The notes beneath the pieces were generated by a model, which searched no databases, was not told where the DNA came from, and was given only the letters and a program-made list of their open reading frames with translations. A stretch of 64,000 nt of DNA, from positions 124,001 through 188,000 of the forward strand of contig MU405231.1 in the NCBI GenBank assembly GCA_022836615.1. Direction: 5' to 3'. Below are positions 36,943 to 47,757 of this stretch, one piece after another. This DNA comes from Annulohypoxylon bovei var. microspora. Taxonomy: Eukaryota; Ascomycota; Sordariomycetes; Xylariales; Hypoxylaceae. The position numbers were made by a program, and so were the translations under genes. Positions within the stretch are counted from its first letter, which is position 1; every line of letters begins with the position of its first letter.

Positions 36943-37907
36943 ATGGCACCATCTGCAACCTTGTTCTCGGCCGCCGAGCCAATGAGCAACCAGACCAAGC
37001 CGCTGGCGGGAAAAGTTGCCCTGATTACCGGTGCCGGTCGCGGCATCGGCAGGGGCATCGCGCTCGAGCTGGGTAAACGTGGCGCATCAGTCGTCGTCAA
37101 CTATGGGCGGAGCTCGAAAGAAGCAGAGGCCGTCGTCGGCGAGCTCGCGCAGGTAGGCTCCAAGGCCGTCGCCATGCAGGCGGACATCTCGAAGCCGGCC
37201 GAGGTGGCGGCGCTGTTCCAGAAGGCGATCGCGCACTTCGGACACCTCGACTACGTCGTGTCCAACTCGGGCATGGAGGTCTGGTGCGAGGAGACCGAGG
37301 TCACGCCCGAGCTCTTCGACCAGGTCTTCAACCTCAACTGCCGCGGCCAGTTCTTCGTCGCCCAGCAGGGCCTCAAGCACTGCCGCGAGGGCGGCCGCAT
37401 CGTCCTGACCTCGTCCATCGCCGCCCAGTTGGCCGGCATCGCGAACCACGCGCTGTACGCCGGCTCCAAGGCCGCCGTCGAGGGCTTCACCCGCGCCTTC
37501 GCCGTCGACTGCGGCAAGAAGCGCATCACCTGCAACGCCATCGCCCCCGGCGGCATCCAGACCGACATGTTCGACGAGAACAGCTGGCACTACGTCCCCG
37601 GCGGCCACAAGGACATGTCCATGGACATCATCAAGGACGGCCTGCGCAAGATGTGCCCGCTCGACAGGGTCGGCATGCCTGCCGACATCGGGAAGGCCGT
37701 CTACTGCCTCATCAGCGACGAGGGAGAGTGGATTAACGGTCAGTTCAGTTCAGCCGCAGCATCCTCGTTTTTTACTTTGTGTTTTCTGTCTTGTCTTGCG
37801 TTGTTTAATCTTCCTTCCCGTGTCTGGGCAGATTTGAGATGCGAGCCAGTACTTACTGATTATTTACTGCAGGCCAAGTCATCCGTGCTTCGGGCGGTGG
37901 CGTGTAA
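36943..37907 (+). CDS. 4HNR: 1,3,6,8-tetrahydroxynaphthalene reductase (SDR family)
   Basis: Two exons (36943-37738 and 37873-37907; 134 bp intron) give 276 residues. The second exon only adds the C-terminal GQVIRASGGGV, the normal end of these enzymes, so the model must be spliced. The NADP(H)-binding motif TGAGRGIG is at 29-36, followed by VVNYGRSS. The catalytic triad is Ser158, Tyr172, Lys176 (YAGSK). The substrate-pocket segments SNSGMEVWCEE and DENSWHYVPGG match 1,3,6,8-tetrahydroxynaphthalene reductase rather than the trihydroxynaphthalene paralogue. The enzyme reduces T4HN to scytalone in DHN-melanin biosynthesis. The start at MAPSA is the first ATG and matches the family start. Exon 1 uses G or C in nearly every third codon position, unlike the other genes here. 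Confidence 0.95.
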
Positions 37908-40900
37908 TCTGCGCGACCGGCCGCCTTTTTTTAGTTCGTCCAAGCTCGGTGGCTTTTCCATGACATGCAGCTAAGGATGTGCGGACATGTAAGATTGGTG
38001 AGAAACCGATCGAAGGATGCTTGGCTATCACCGTCATATCTACCTAAGTGGCGAGAGAAAAGAAAAGAAGGGGGAAAAAAAACCGAGGAGAATCTTCGAA
38101 CGCGTCGGGGATAGGGTTAGGGATAAGGGATATATGAAGGATATTGCTCTGGTACGGGTTAAGCATTTGATGTAGCGAGAGAATGTGTTGTTTTTTTTGT
38201 CTGGCTTCGTCCGGTTCGGGCGGGGCCAGATTGGAGATGAATGAATCAAATTACGCCCTTTCTAAGCACGGGTGATCATTCACGCCATTGTCGTCGTCGC
38301 CATTCACACCATTGTCGGGTTTATCAGTAAGCAAATCATTCGTTCGGTGAATCGGTGAATATCATAGCACGGATGTGATTAGTAATGGACCAAATCAAGT
38401 AGCTATGTTGCGCCGTAGCGACCGTAGAAGTGAGATTTATTAAGGCCCGGTCATGCATGCCGAGAATTTCTCATTATATTAAATAGCTGCAATACGTTGA
38501 AACACTTTCTATTGTGGTTGCCGCGTCACCTGGTGGTGTCTTAATATTGTGTTGGTGACTACCAAGACCGAAATCTGTCGTTGAGGCTCTATTCCCGGAC
38601 CCATCCCGTCATCTAGCACCACCGGCCCACTTGTCGGTACAACAACTGGATAGCTTATGCGTACATAATCATCGGCCCTTGCTCTTGGTAATAGAGTTAT
38701 AAAGTAAATATCTCTACATACCACCAACGAGGCTATGAATAGACGAGCAAGGCCTTAAATAAGCATATTACCTAGCCGCGATGGCTATTCTAGATATCTC
38801 ACCAACAAGAGCTCTTCATGAGCTCCTACGCGCTAAGAATCTGCACATTCTTCCAATCGACTTCTAGAGCCTCGGTATCTAGGTACCCTACCTTGCGCCG
38901 ATCAGAGGCACGTCCCCAACCGCCCGGTTCCCGCGGGATCCCCCCCTCGTTCGAGGGCTCGGTAGTTGTTCCTACAGGTATAGGCGATCGCAATACAGAT
39001 TATGCACATAAGCTACGATAAGCTCTCTGCGCCATAATCGACAGACCCCGTCTTAACGTACCCACCTAGGCATCTAAGAGCGGACAGAAAAGGGGGAAAT
39101 GAGGATTGGAAAGAGGTCAGAAATGAGGCTCATGATTACTCGTCCACCGTTCCCCGGGTAGCACTGTGAACCATTCACTCGTCTTTCTAAATTCTTATCT
39201 CCGCGCTCCTATCGCACCCGAAAACTCCCACGGTAAGAGAGAGCGAAACTCGGCTTTAGGACCCTGTTAGACGGCGATTTCAGCACGTAAACAGAGCTAT
39301 GGAGCGCGGCTCGAGCCTTGCTGACCACCAAGATAGGATGTCGTGATGCAAGGACCCCGCTAGTTGCGGATCCCCCGTTTTCTGTGAGTGACATACTTCG
39401 AAGCAAGCAGGTAGACGCGTGAAATGCCGACATAGTAGGAGCCGTGGGACGAAACAGCAGGAATAGGAAGTCGGGGAGGAAGCGAGGGAAGAGGAAGAAG
39501 GGATAAGGAGAGCGAAGTTAGTCGCACGCTGTACCACATAAGCGTGTAGATAAATTAATAGATATTGAGTTTACCGCTTCTTTCTACTATATAGCCCTCT
39601 TTACCGCCGACTACGTGTATGACCATCTGGCTTCTAGCGAATAAGTTAGAACGATTCGAAGTGAGAGTGAGGTAAGATGGAATAACACGCAATGTAAGCG
39701 TCGAGGAGAGCTAGTTCTTGTGTAACCCCAACCTAACTGCGCGCCTGTCGTACGACGTAGTAAGATGCTTGCTTGAGGGGGTAGGTAATTCGTTAGGTCT
39801 AAAGGTTACCAATGAAGATTTACACTGCATAGTGTTTCTACTGGCGTGCATGGTGGACGTACATGTCTTATCCTAACAACGGTTTTCTGCACCCTCATGA
39901 TCAGCTTACTCTTATTCCTAACCTAGGCGAGTTGTTTACTAGGAGACTTCATGACTTAGTTCATGATGAAATACGTGATAGATCCTATTATAGAAGCTAC
40001 TTTAGTAAATATCTCCTATTTACGTTCAAAGTACTTACATTCGGGTATGAGGAACGTTTGCATACAGTTATAATCCTCTCTATGAGTAAACATACGATTT
40101 GTTTGATATGTATATAATTGGCGAGACATATATGCAGCGTGGATGGCGGTGCTAGAGTGATAAAGTTGTGTTATAGACGTCAAGTGTGCATTTTGCGAAT
40201 CTGTGAGTAAGCGGCATATGCTGTGCCTAGGTTATGTAGGTAGCCAGCGACTTGTAATTCGTAGCAGACGCGGAAGTTATAAAAGCCGACTCAAGTAAGG
40301 GGTACATTTGACGAGTTGCTTATGATGACGGTGCCATGCGGGATGATGAGAGACATGGGGTCCCCGAGAGCAGAATGATGACAAAAATGAACATTTGGTC
40401 GTTTCATATTCGAAGGATTCGGTACTCCAGTCATAGATGTATGACCACGTGGGGGGACGATGCCTTATAGGGCTATCCGATGTTCACGGTTTTCATCACA
40501 CGTGTTGACGTAGCTCCTGCTTAAACTTTTCGTTCCTTTGGGAGACCATACGACGCATGAACACATTCCCTGGGTAAGTCCCTAGGATTGACTTCTTTGG
40601 GGAGTGTCTGTTCTCGTGGCTGACAAGGGTGAAATCCTCTTGAAGGGAAACTGTTGGTTATTCGACCGCATTCCCTTAATAAGAATTTTGTAGGTTAATT
40701 TGTACCCCACAGGCCTCTACGGCATTAGACAGCCTAGAAGACGTTGCGCGTTCCGCTTACCTTGCCAAGGACGAATTGATGGATATTGCGATTAAGATTC
40801 TGTAAGCCACCTATTCTATTGGTTTGCTTTGCGACCAGTCGACTTGTATGTAAGCAGCAAGTGAAGGCGACAGGTGCAGTCTTCAGGGGTCGGGATATCT

Positions 40901-43313
40901 CGTCAAGGGTGCTCGATTAGCATCAGCCCTGTCATCCGTTCCATGGCGTCAGCAAGGTGAACGATACTAGCTTCACTGCCTATTTCATCTACTTCATATT
41001 CCTGGGTGCTTTACTAATGGATGGGCATCCTGGAAAGATAGAGTTAGTATCTAACCCGAACTACTGTCGTCATCAGCAATCTCAAAACCTAGGTTTCAAT
41101 AAGGCTTGTTAGTAAACCCGAAAACGACTTATTTTGGTGGGTTATGAGATGACCTTAAGGAAAGGCGTCGGCTTCTAGTAATAGGGTCTCGTTAAGTGAC
41201 ATTCACACGAAAGTTGTAGATATGATTTGGTACCTGGAAACCTGTGGAAGTGGATAACGGTTGTTCTACAATTAGACATGAGTGGCCTATATGCCGTCTA
41301 GTGAAATTTCACTTTTGAAGCTTAATAGTTGCTCATGGGGAGAATCTGCCCATGATGTGTGGGTGGTGGTAAGGTCGACCTGCCAACGACGCGTACGGAG
41401 AATACAAAACTGATAAACATAACATTTAGCTATACGATGTTAGAAAATATCATGAGAGACTTATTACCTACCTGTCGGTATGTACCAAAGGTACCTGGAG
41501 AAGTAAGTATGGTGGCGTGAGGCGTTATCCAATTCGGCAACATGCGCCGTAGCCAGCGCAATAATTTACCGTAGTCGATAACCTGCCTCTATCCTAAAAA
41601 TTGAACAACCTTCTCACATGACATTAGTGCTATAGCTATATTACAGGTAGCCACAAGAAGTCCATGTATTGAGGATGGAAGATCGGTGCTCTCGAGCTCT
41701 AGCCGATAAAGTAGAAAGGTTAGAAAGGCAAGTCCATCCTATCCAGAAGTTTGTGGACTTTACGGAAATCGGCGTAGATGAGAGTTCTCGGAGAAGGACG
41801 GAAGTAAGCGCTTCGCGCAAAATATCCAAAGAGAGGCATCAATGAATTGGTGTTGAGGAGATAAAATTCGCTTCGCGATCCATTGAGAGTTCCTAGGAAC
41901 TTTGTACCGGATGAGGCATACCCGGGTACCTAGATAGTCGGCGACTTAGTCCACCCGACTTATGAAGATGCAGCTCGTTTAAGCGATACCGGTGAAGAGT
42001 TCCGACGAAGCTACAGCGTAGCATTGCAGAACCCGGCCGGCCACCCGGGTGAAGCGGCTTCTATGTTACGTGAAGGTTGATGTCGCCATCTGTGAGGGCA
42101 TTTGCAAAGCCACCCACGTCTCATAGGCCCGCGATGTCTGATGTCTACCATCTGCCACGGTCAGCTTGGTATCGATGGGCCCAGAGCGCAGGTAGCTAAT
42201 CAAATCGAAAGTCGACATTCAAAAGCATTTCGTGCGGGTCCTTTCTAGACCATTCTAAGGTCTGACTGGACAGCCTTTGGTTTTTCTTCGCTTGAGGTGA
42301 TTCGGCCTGCATGCGCAGCTCGTTTATGTCCCAGCCTGCTGTATCTTGCATATACCTTACCCGTGCGGGCCGATTAAACCAGTGACCGTAGATAGGTGTC
42401 AGCGCATTATGAAATCAAAGATGAGTGGGTGTGCATGTGTGCGCGTCTTCTAGGAAGCCAGGGCGATAGGTAAGATTCGCTCTCTTTGAAGGAAGTCTGA
42501 GGGCAAATTCGTCCTAGGAGCAGTAAAGAAACATACTTCCGTGTTCAGTAAGTATGTTACAGGTCCGTAGAATCGTCTCCCGCTCCTATTAGCCTACTCA
42601 CGTCATATATGTGAGGCAATGAGGATCCGATGATCATTCATGATAAGATCTTCAACTTTCCAGATGGTGGGGACCACCTGACAATCCTGTGGAGGTGCAA
42701 CACGTGTTGAGGCTTCGGTCCCGGGGTAAAAATATTCAGCTAGCCCTAACGCCTAGTATGGGATTTTTAGATGAAATGCTAGAGACGATATGGCCCCCAA
42801 ATGACTTATAGTGAGATAAGGAGCCTAGGCGTATGGGCGTATGTAGGGCGTATGTGGAAAGATTGGGATTGGGATTGAAGGTGTGAGAGTTTAGAAATTC
42901 GACAGTGTGAGATAAATGGAGTGAACGGAGGTGGGCTCTAAGATCTACATAACTAAAAACATATCTAATACAAAGTCAGTTAGACTGTCTACCTACCTTG
43001 AGATAAGGTTTTAGAGGGTTGCAGCGGGGTTGCCCCGCTAGCGAATTATTTTCCATCTGCCCAGGTCTTTCAACTGTTTGGTTGATAGTTGCCTAACCTT
43101 GTATGTACCTGGGGTGTGGTTTCCACATTCCGTGCACGACCCAAGAGAGAGGCACAAGCTATTTCAAATCGAGCCTAGCGCATGAGCTATGAGCTCGCCG
43201 CATTCCCGCGGTAGCTTTCCCGCATTTATTTATACGGTACTAATTAAGCATGCCTAGGTAAATATGCGATTATCGCATCATGTCGTAATTTCCCTTGTTT
43301 AGTACAATCATTA

Positions 43314-43370
43314 CAGTAACTTTAAGGAAACAGGTGCCGTTTTTTAGATAAACAGGTGAAACCCACTTTT
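43314..43370 (+). repeat. Left terminal inverted repeat of the MULE-like element
   Basis: This 57 bp arm pairs with 44141-44196. It includes the core GGTGCCGTTTTTTAGATAAA, identical in both arms, and ends with GGGTTTCACCTG on the opposite strand. The differences are A versus G at position 6 of the element and one extra A near position 47. Confidence 0.92.
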
Positions 43371-43856
43371 ACATTTCAACCAATCAAAAGCGCGTAAGTC
43401 GCAGCTTCCAATTGCATTGAAGTCGCCTTACGCATACACGTACATTTTAAGCCTCAACAACCTTTTATTTACATGTAAAAGAAAATCAATTGAAGTAATA
43501 AGCTCATTATTTTTGCATTCTTATTCATTACAGAATTGCTTAAGCATTGCGCAAAGATTACGTTGTAAAATACCTACTGGTAAATATGTACCTAGGTATG
43601 TTGACTTGTAGGGGTATCACGTGATACTGCCAAGAAATATGGCGCCTTGACTTCAAACAACACATCCCCTTAAAGGAGGTGATGCATTCAAGTGCAACCT
43701 ATATCATTCAATCCGTTAGATTAAGGGCTTTGTAATAGTATATTTTATTATATTTTAAGTCGTATATCTCGAAAGTTATTTGAATATTTCTGACGAAAGC
43801 CCTGGGTCACGGAAAGGTCACGTGGTACCCTTTGATCCCACCATGTGGAGGGGTGC

Positions 43857-44047
43857 TACTAAAAGTGGGCCATGTGCGAGAGACAGTGCTTAACACTGTA
43901 TAAAAGCTGATCCCTTGTGCTACCCATTTAGGTGATTAACACGTGTTTTAGCTGGCAAAAAGTAGTGATTAAGTAATGAGGGGATATACAAATCTACAGT
44001 GCATTACAGTACTATTGGCACTGTTTCGCACACGGCCCACTTTTAAT
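43857..44047. repeat. Internal inverted repeat inside the MULE-like element
   Basis: The segment TAAAAGTGGGCCATGTGCGA (about 43859-43878) reappears inverted near 44027-44046 as TAAAAGTGGGCCGTGTGCGA, each followed by ACAGTGC. The arms are roughly 30 bp with a spacer near 130 bp. The AAAAGTGGG core also occurs at the inner end of both terminal repeats, giving four copies in the element, possibly transposase-binding sites. Confidence 0.8.
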
Positions 44048-44140
44048 GATGTCCTTTGGCACTTAAGGTGGTTTTACCAATATACCTAAGTATTGTGGGG
44101 TTTTCAAGGGTTTTCATGTTGTAGCCAATAGTATGTGGGG

Positions 44141-44196
44141 AAAAGTGGGTTCACCTGTTTATCTAAAAAACGGCACCTGTTTCCTTAAAGCTACTG
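44141..44196 (-). repeat. Right terminal inverted repeat of the MULE-like element
   Basis: This is the inverted partner of the left arm, 56 bp, followed immediately by the second copy of the CAATCATTA duplication. Confidence 0.92.
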
Positions 44197-46488
44197 CAAT
44201 CATTATTATCAATTTCACCTTATTTTAAGAATTACAAAATACCAATCCCTGTCAAAATGGTCTTAGGCAAATCCCTAGTATAATGAAGTTCATGATGTCT
44301 TAGAAATGTTAAATTAGACTTAATACTACGTCGTATCAACTTATTTCATTCTTTTCAACTGGACTAGAAATGATGGCCACGAAGCCTTGGCTAGCCAGAA
44401 GTCCAATGTATATGTGCAATCCCATCTCATCAAGTCCTACCTATGTACCTATTCTCGCAAATGGGTCATAAAGCGTATTTGGTCTCGTGTGGTACTCGTG
44501 ACGCGTATCAGCTATTACGATTTACTATTTTTGTAAAGGTCAAAAGCGCAGCTACGAAGTGGAAAGGCCGTTTCAGCCTCACGAGTTCAAAGTGGCATCG
44601 AGGTGGCATCGATACGGGATATGATGCTCATCGATCCCCCCCGCCTCGTGGTTCTGGAGACACGCCTTGAATGTAACCTCGTTACGCCAAGCCCTTATGA
44701 TGCAGTAGCGGCTGAGACTCTACCGCAGAGATCGACTCTAAGTTACTTTCTTGACATAGTACGTATGTACGTACATGTTGAAAGAGGACGAACGGCATCG
44801 GCGGGGCTGTGCCATGCAATGTACGATGAGGGAGAGATCTTCGAAAGCTGAGCTAGCATGCCGGAGTGGCTGGAAGCACTAAAGCGGGAGAAATTCTAAG
44901 CAATCACATCTCCTCCAGAAGTACGCAGTCTAGCAGTCTAGTAACCATTCTAGAAAGAAGGAATAATGTGCTCTCTCTTACATAGGTACGTTTGTCGTAG
45001 GATCACCGTGGCTAACGACTCAGCTCTAGAATGCCTAGAAGCGATCATCCGAGAGCGCGGGCCAATCATACTGGAATATGATCGACTTTACGTGCCTAGG
45101 CTTTGGGTTCTCGACCGTCATCACGGGTGGCTGCCCAATACTGCCCCCCACATGTCGTCGGCAGGTTGCATCGCATCATATAATAGGTAACGTCTTACAA
45201 ATTGAATATCTGCTGTTTTGACAGCTTGTCAATGGTATAAGCTAGACCCTCCGAGACGGAACTTATAAATCAACTCGTCTAGATGGCTGATAAATTAAAG
45301 GATCTCGTATGAAGCTAAGCCTTATTTCCGCCTCTTTGGTAAGCAATCCTTGGAACAGTGTGGTTCAAACGTTTAGTAATCTTGTAGTTAGAAGAAATAT
45401 TCAACGGCTTTTCTACCAGCCGGCATCCCGCTTCCAGGCTGGATTTTAACTTACCTAAACATGAGTGATCTGCATCCTACCTTTAGATCCGGCGCGATCA
45501 GATCTTTCTTGCTGTGTTCAAGGCTATTCCCGTGCTAGAGTGCTGACACTAAGAAGAGCGCGGAACCCCCGTAAGGTGGCACCTCTGTCAGCGTCGTAAA
45601 AAGTGATGACTCGGATCACGAGATTATAGCAAATGAGTGCCCTTAATCTTATGCGGGGGTAATGGTTTGGAGGCATCTGCCGCGCGACAAGTCCCGGCCG
45701 TTTCTGCATGTCTTGCCATAAGCTCTTCACGTTCGGCACAGCCAATAGTCAACCAGCATTGTAAACAATGTTAGTCTTGAGTTCCAAGGTTGTCTGAGTC
45801 AACAAAGTAGCCGCCTCGAAAAAATAGCATACAATCCAATGCACTTTAGACTGGCGGTGTGGAAGCATCCGATGTTAATATTTGAATTGTAAATTGTAGG
45901 TTCAAGTTTCTTTCTAGCCACATAGAGATCTCGAATAAAATATGTCGTCGTCGTGCTCATTATATTGGTACATTGTCACGTCTCTAGAAAGGTCAAAAGA
46001 AGAATAGCTTGACGCTCACCGTCATAAAGCAACATATTCTCCAACCGTCGTGAACCAGTCCATCCCAACGCCTCCTGTCTTGCAGGTCAAACAGCCACCC
46101 AAAATGCGTGATCATATTCTAGTTTGATAGCTTATATTTCCCCCATTGCCTATCCCAGACTAAGCCTATCATACCCTACCCTAGTGAGGAAGAAAAAGCA
46201 GGTGACTCCAGCTTGCAAATAAACCACCTGCCTCAGAGCGCAAAACTCTCTCTCGCTATGGTGAACCCTGTGGCGAAATCCAACGTGGAAATGTAGACCG
46301 TGTAGGTAGTATGGGAATCGAAGTTGATCATTATAATTAGCCAGTCTTGAAACGTATTCATCGCTGCGTAGGTCGTTTTGACCTCTTCTGCGTCACATCG
46401 TAATGTCGTCCGATAGTATGCGGTCTGGTGCTGTGTTCGCGCCTATCGTGATGGCCCTAGAACGGGTTTGGTCCGGCCGCTCGGTACT

Positions 46489-47757
46489 TCAGGCAATAAA
46501 GGTCATGTCTCCTTTTCTATGGCTGATGACTTCAAGTGTAGACCCCAGATTTTGTCCGAGGTAGCCGATCATAGCTTTAGTAACATCAGGGACGTCGGAG
46601 AAATCAGTACAGACCACCTCTCGGAATCTGGAGTAAACCTCTTCTAGTTTTCTTAGCTCCCTAGCTAGAATCTCAAGCTCTAGCCATTTCCCATCCTCAC
46701 CATTGAGCTGATATGCGCCAAGACTAACTCCTACGTTAATTCCTGGGTTGTTTGGGGCCATGCCCATGCCGCCATGTTCAAAATACGAGTGGGAGGCGGT
46801 GTTGTAGAACGATGTAATTTTACCGATCACCGTGGCAAGGAGCATCGTTGCAGTGTGCGTGCCGGATCGGCTCATGCATTTGTTGCATGATAACATGGCC
46901 GCACATCCTTCGACCGCCTTTCGATTCAGAGATAAGACGAAGTCAAAAGGTGGTGATGCCGGATAAGAAGCGTTATGCAATGCTTGAAGTGATTGCAGGC
47001 AGGCCGTAAAGCAGGTGCAAGAACCTCCGTTGATAGTAGATGACGATGACCTGTGACGCGGACCGGCTGGCCTCATTGTGGGCGTCGTTGTTGGGCTAGG
47101 AAAATAGTTTGAAGACATGCTTGTAGGGGTTGGCACTTGGCTATATGCAATCATATCGTGAGCGATTGGGTCGTTCCATGCTATCGGTGCTGACATAGAC
47201 AAGTCGAAAGATTGAGATCGCATCTGAGCACCGTGCATAGGACCTGTTGTGACGGGAATATCGCCAAATGTCGCGCACGAAAGATCCGTAGGGGGTGTCC
47301 ATGGCATCGTAGACGAATACATCTCTGGCGGAGCAGACATGGGGTCATGTTCGCCCATAGCTCTCTCCTCCACTCCAAGTAATGAGAGTCCTGTCGATAT
47401 TGAAGGATTCCGACTAAGACCGCCGTCTATACTAGTAGGGGGAGTGGTCCATCCCGTTTCGAAACTAAACCTATGTTCGGGCGGAGTTTGATGTGCTGTA
47501 GAATATGTGATGTTCTTGTCTTCTATCATGCCGTGGTGCATCTGCTGCATATCTTGGGGGGTATTCGCGTGAGTGCTTCCACTGTGCTCAGATTTGGGCT
47601 TGCCTGCCCTGCTCGAAGGTGAATATCGACATTCGATGCCGCAAGCCAAGCAACGGGAACATATTGGCCGAGCCTTAGAGCATTTGACCTTAGCTAAGAA
47701 ACATCCGTCGCATGAAGCTCGGAGCCGAGGTTGGCGAGCCTTCGTGGAGGAGGCCAT
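46489..47757 (-). CDS. AflR-like Zn2Cys6 transcription factor
   Basis: A single exon of 422 residues. The N-terminus carries the binuclear zinc cluster C16-X2-C-X6-C-X6-C-X2-C-X6-C43 (ASCDGC...KVKC...PICSRC...IEC), with the same spacing as Aspergillus AflR. The middle is Ser/Thr/Pro/Met-rich and probably disordered. The C-terminal third (from about residue 260) resembles the AflR-type regulatory domain: CTCFTACLQSLQALHNAS, CNKCMSRSGTHTATMLLATVIGKI and the closing YLGQNLGSTLEVI. Start is the first in-frame ATG, directly before the zinc cluster. AflR-type proteins bind TCGN5CGA sites and activate non-reducing polyketide clusters. A fitting site lies before the PKS in this window. Paired regulators have been described for the Pestalotiopsis fici melanin cluster, which this resembles; orthology is not proven here. 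Confidence 0.9.
   Translation of the reverse strand: MASSTKARQPRLRASCDGCFLAKVKCSKARPICSRCLACGIECRYSPSSRAGKPKSEHSGSTHANTPQDMQQMHHGMIEDKNITYSTAHQTPPEHRFSFETGWTTPPTSIDGGLSRNPSISTGLSLLGVEERAMGEHDPMSAPPEMYSSTMPWTPPTDLSCATFGDIPVTTGPMHGAQMRSQSFDLSMSAPIAWNDPIAHDMIAYSQVPTPTSMSSNYFPSPTTTPTMRPAGPRHRSSSSTINGGSCTCFTACLQSLQALHNASYPASPPFDFVLSLNRKAVEGCAAMLSCNKCMSRSGTHTATMLLATVIGKITSFYNTASHSYFEHGGMGMAPNNPGINVGVSLGAYQLNGEDGKWLELEILARELRKLEEVYSRFREVVCTDFSDVPDVTKAMIGYLGQNLGSTLEVISHRKGDMTFIA

Larger units (their letters stand above)
43314..44196. mobile_element. Non-autonomous DNA transposon, Mutator-like (MULE/MITE) structure
   Basis: The element begins CAGTAACTTTAAGGAAACAG and ends with the reverse complement of CAGTAGCTTTAAGGAAACAG. 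The two ends form inverted repeats of about 57 bp that differ by one substitution and one A insertion/deletion. Both sides are flanked by the identical 9 bp direct repeat CAATCATTA (43305-43313 and 44197-44205), a perfect target-site duplication. Long terminal repeats with 9 bp duplications are typical of Mutator-like elements such as fungal Hop; hAT elements duplicate 8 bp and Tc1 elements TA. The 883 bp interior has no open frame longer than 64 codons, so movement would need a transposase from elsewhere. Near-identical ends and an intact duplication suggest recent insertion. Family assignment rests on structure only. Confidence 0.88.
37908..46488. other. 8.6 kb gene-poor region containing one mobile element
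   Basis: No supported coding gene lies between the reductase and the AflR-like regulator. Open frames are short (under 90 codons) and without domains. The only well-defined structure is the inverted-repeat element at 43314-44196. Near-palindromic CGCTTCGCG-type motifs occur at 41808-41818 and 41868-41878. Confidence 0.55.

Noticed and set aside
37284..37736. Long arginine/proline/histidine-rich open frames inside the reductase exon
   Set aside because: They are out-of-frame readings of a GC-rich coding exon; the same effect gives long antisense frames at 37087-37608 and frames in the Cmr1 exon (31617-32090).
39863..40117. 84-codon ATG-started frame in the reductase-AflR spacer
   Set aside because: AT-rich, no domain, no neighbours and no splice partners; likely chance.
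41675..41845. Short lysine/glutamate-rich frame of 56 codons on the + strand next to CGCTTCGCG motifs
   Set aside because: It might be a remnant of a mobile element, but it is too short and has no identifiable family; the opposite strand is equally open.
44858..44900. tRNA-like start (GCCGGAGTGGCTGGA)
   Set aside because: No acceptor-stem partner or proper B box could be found downstream, so it is not a tRNA gene.
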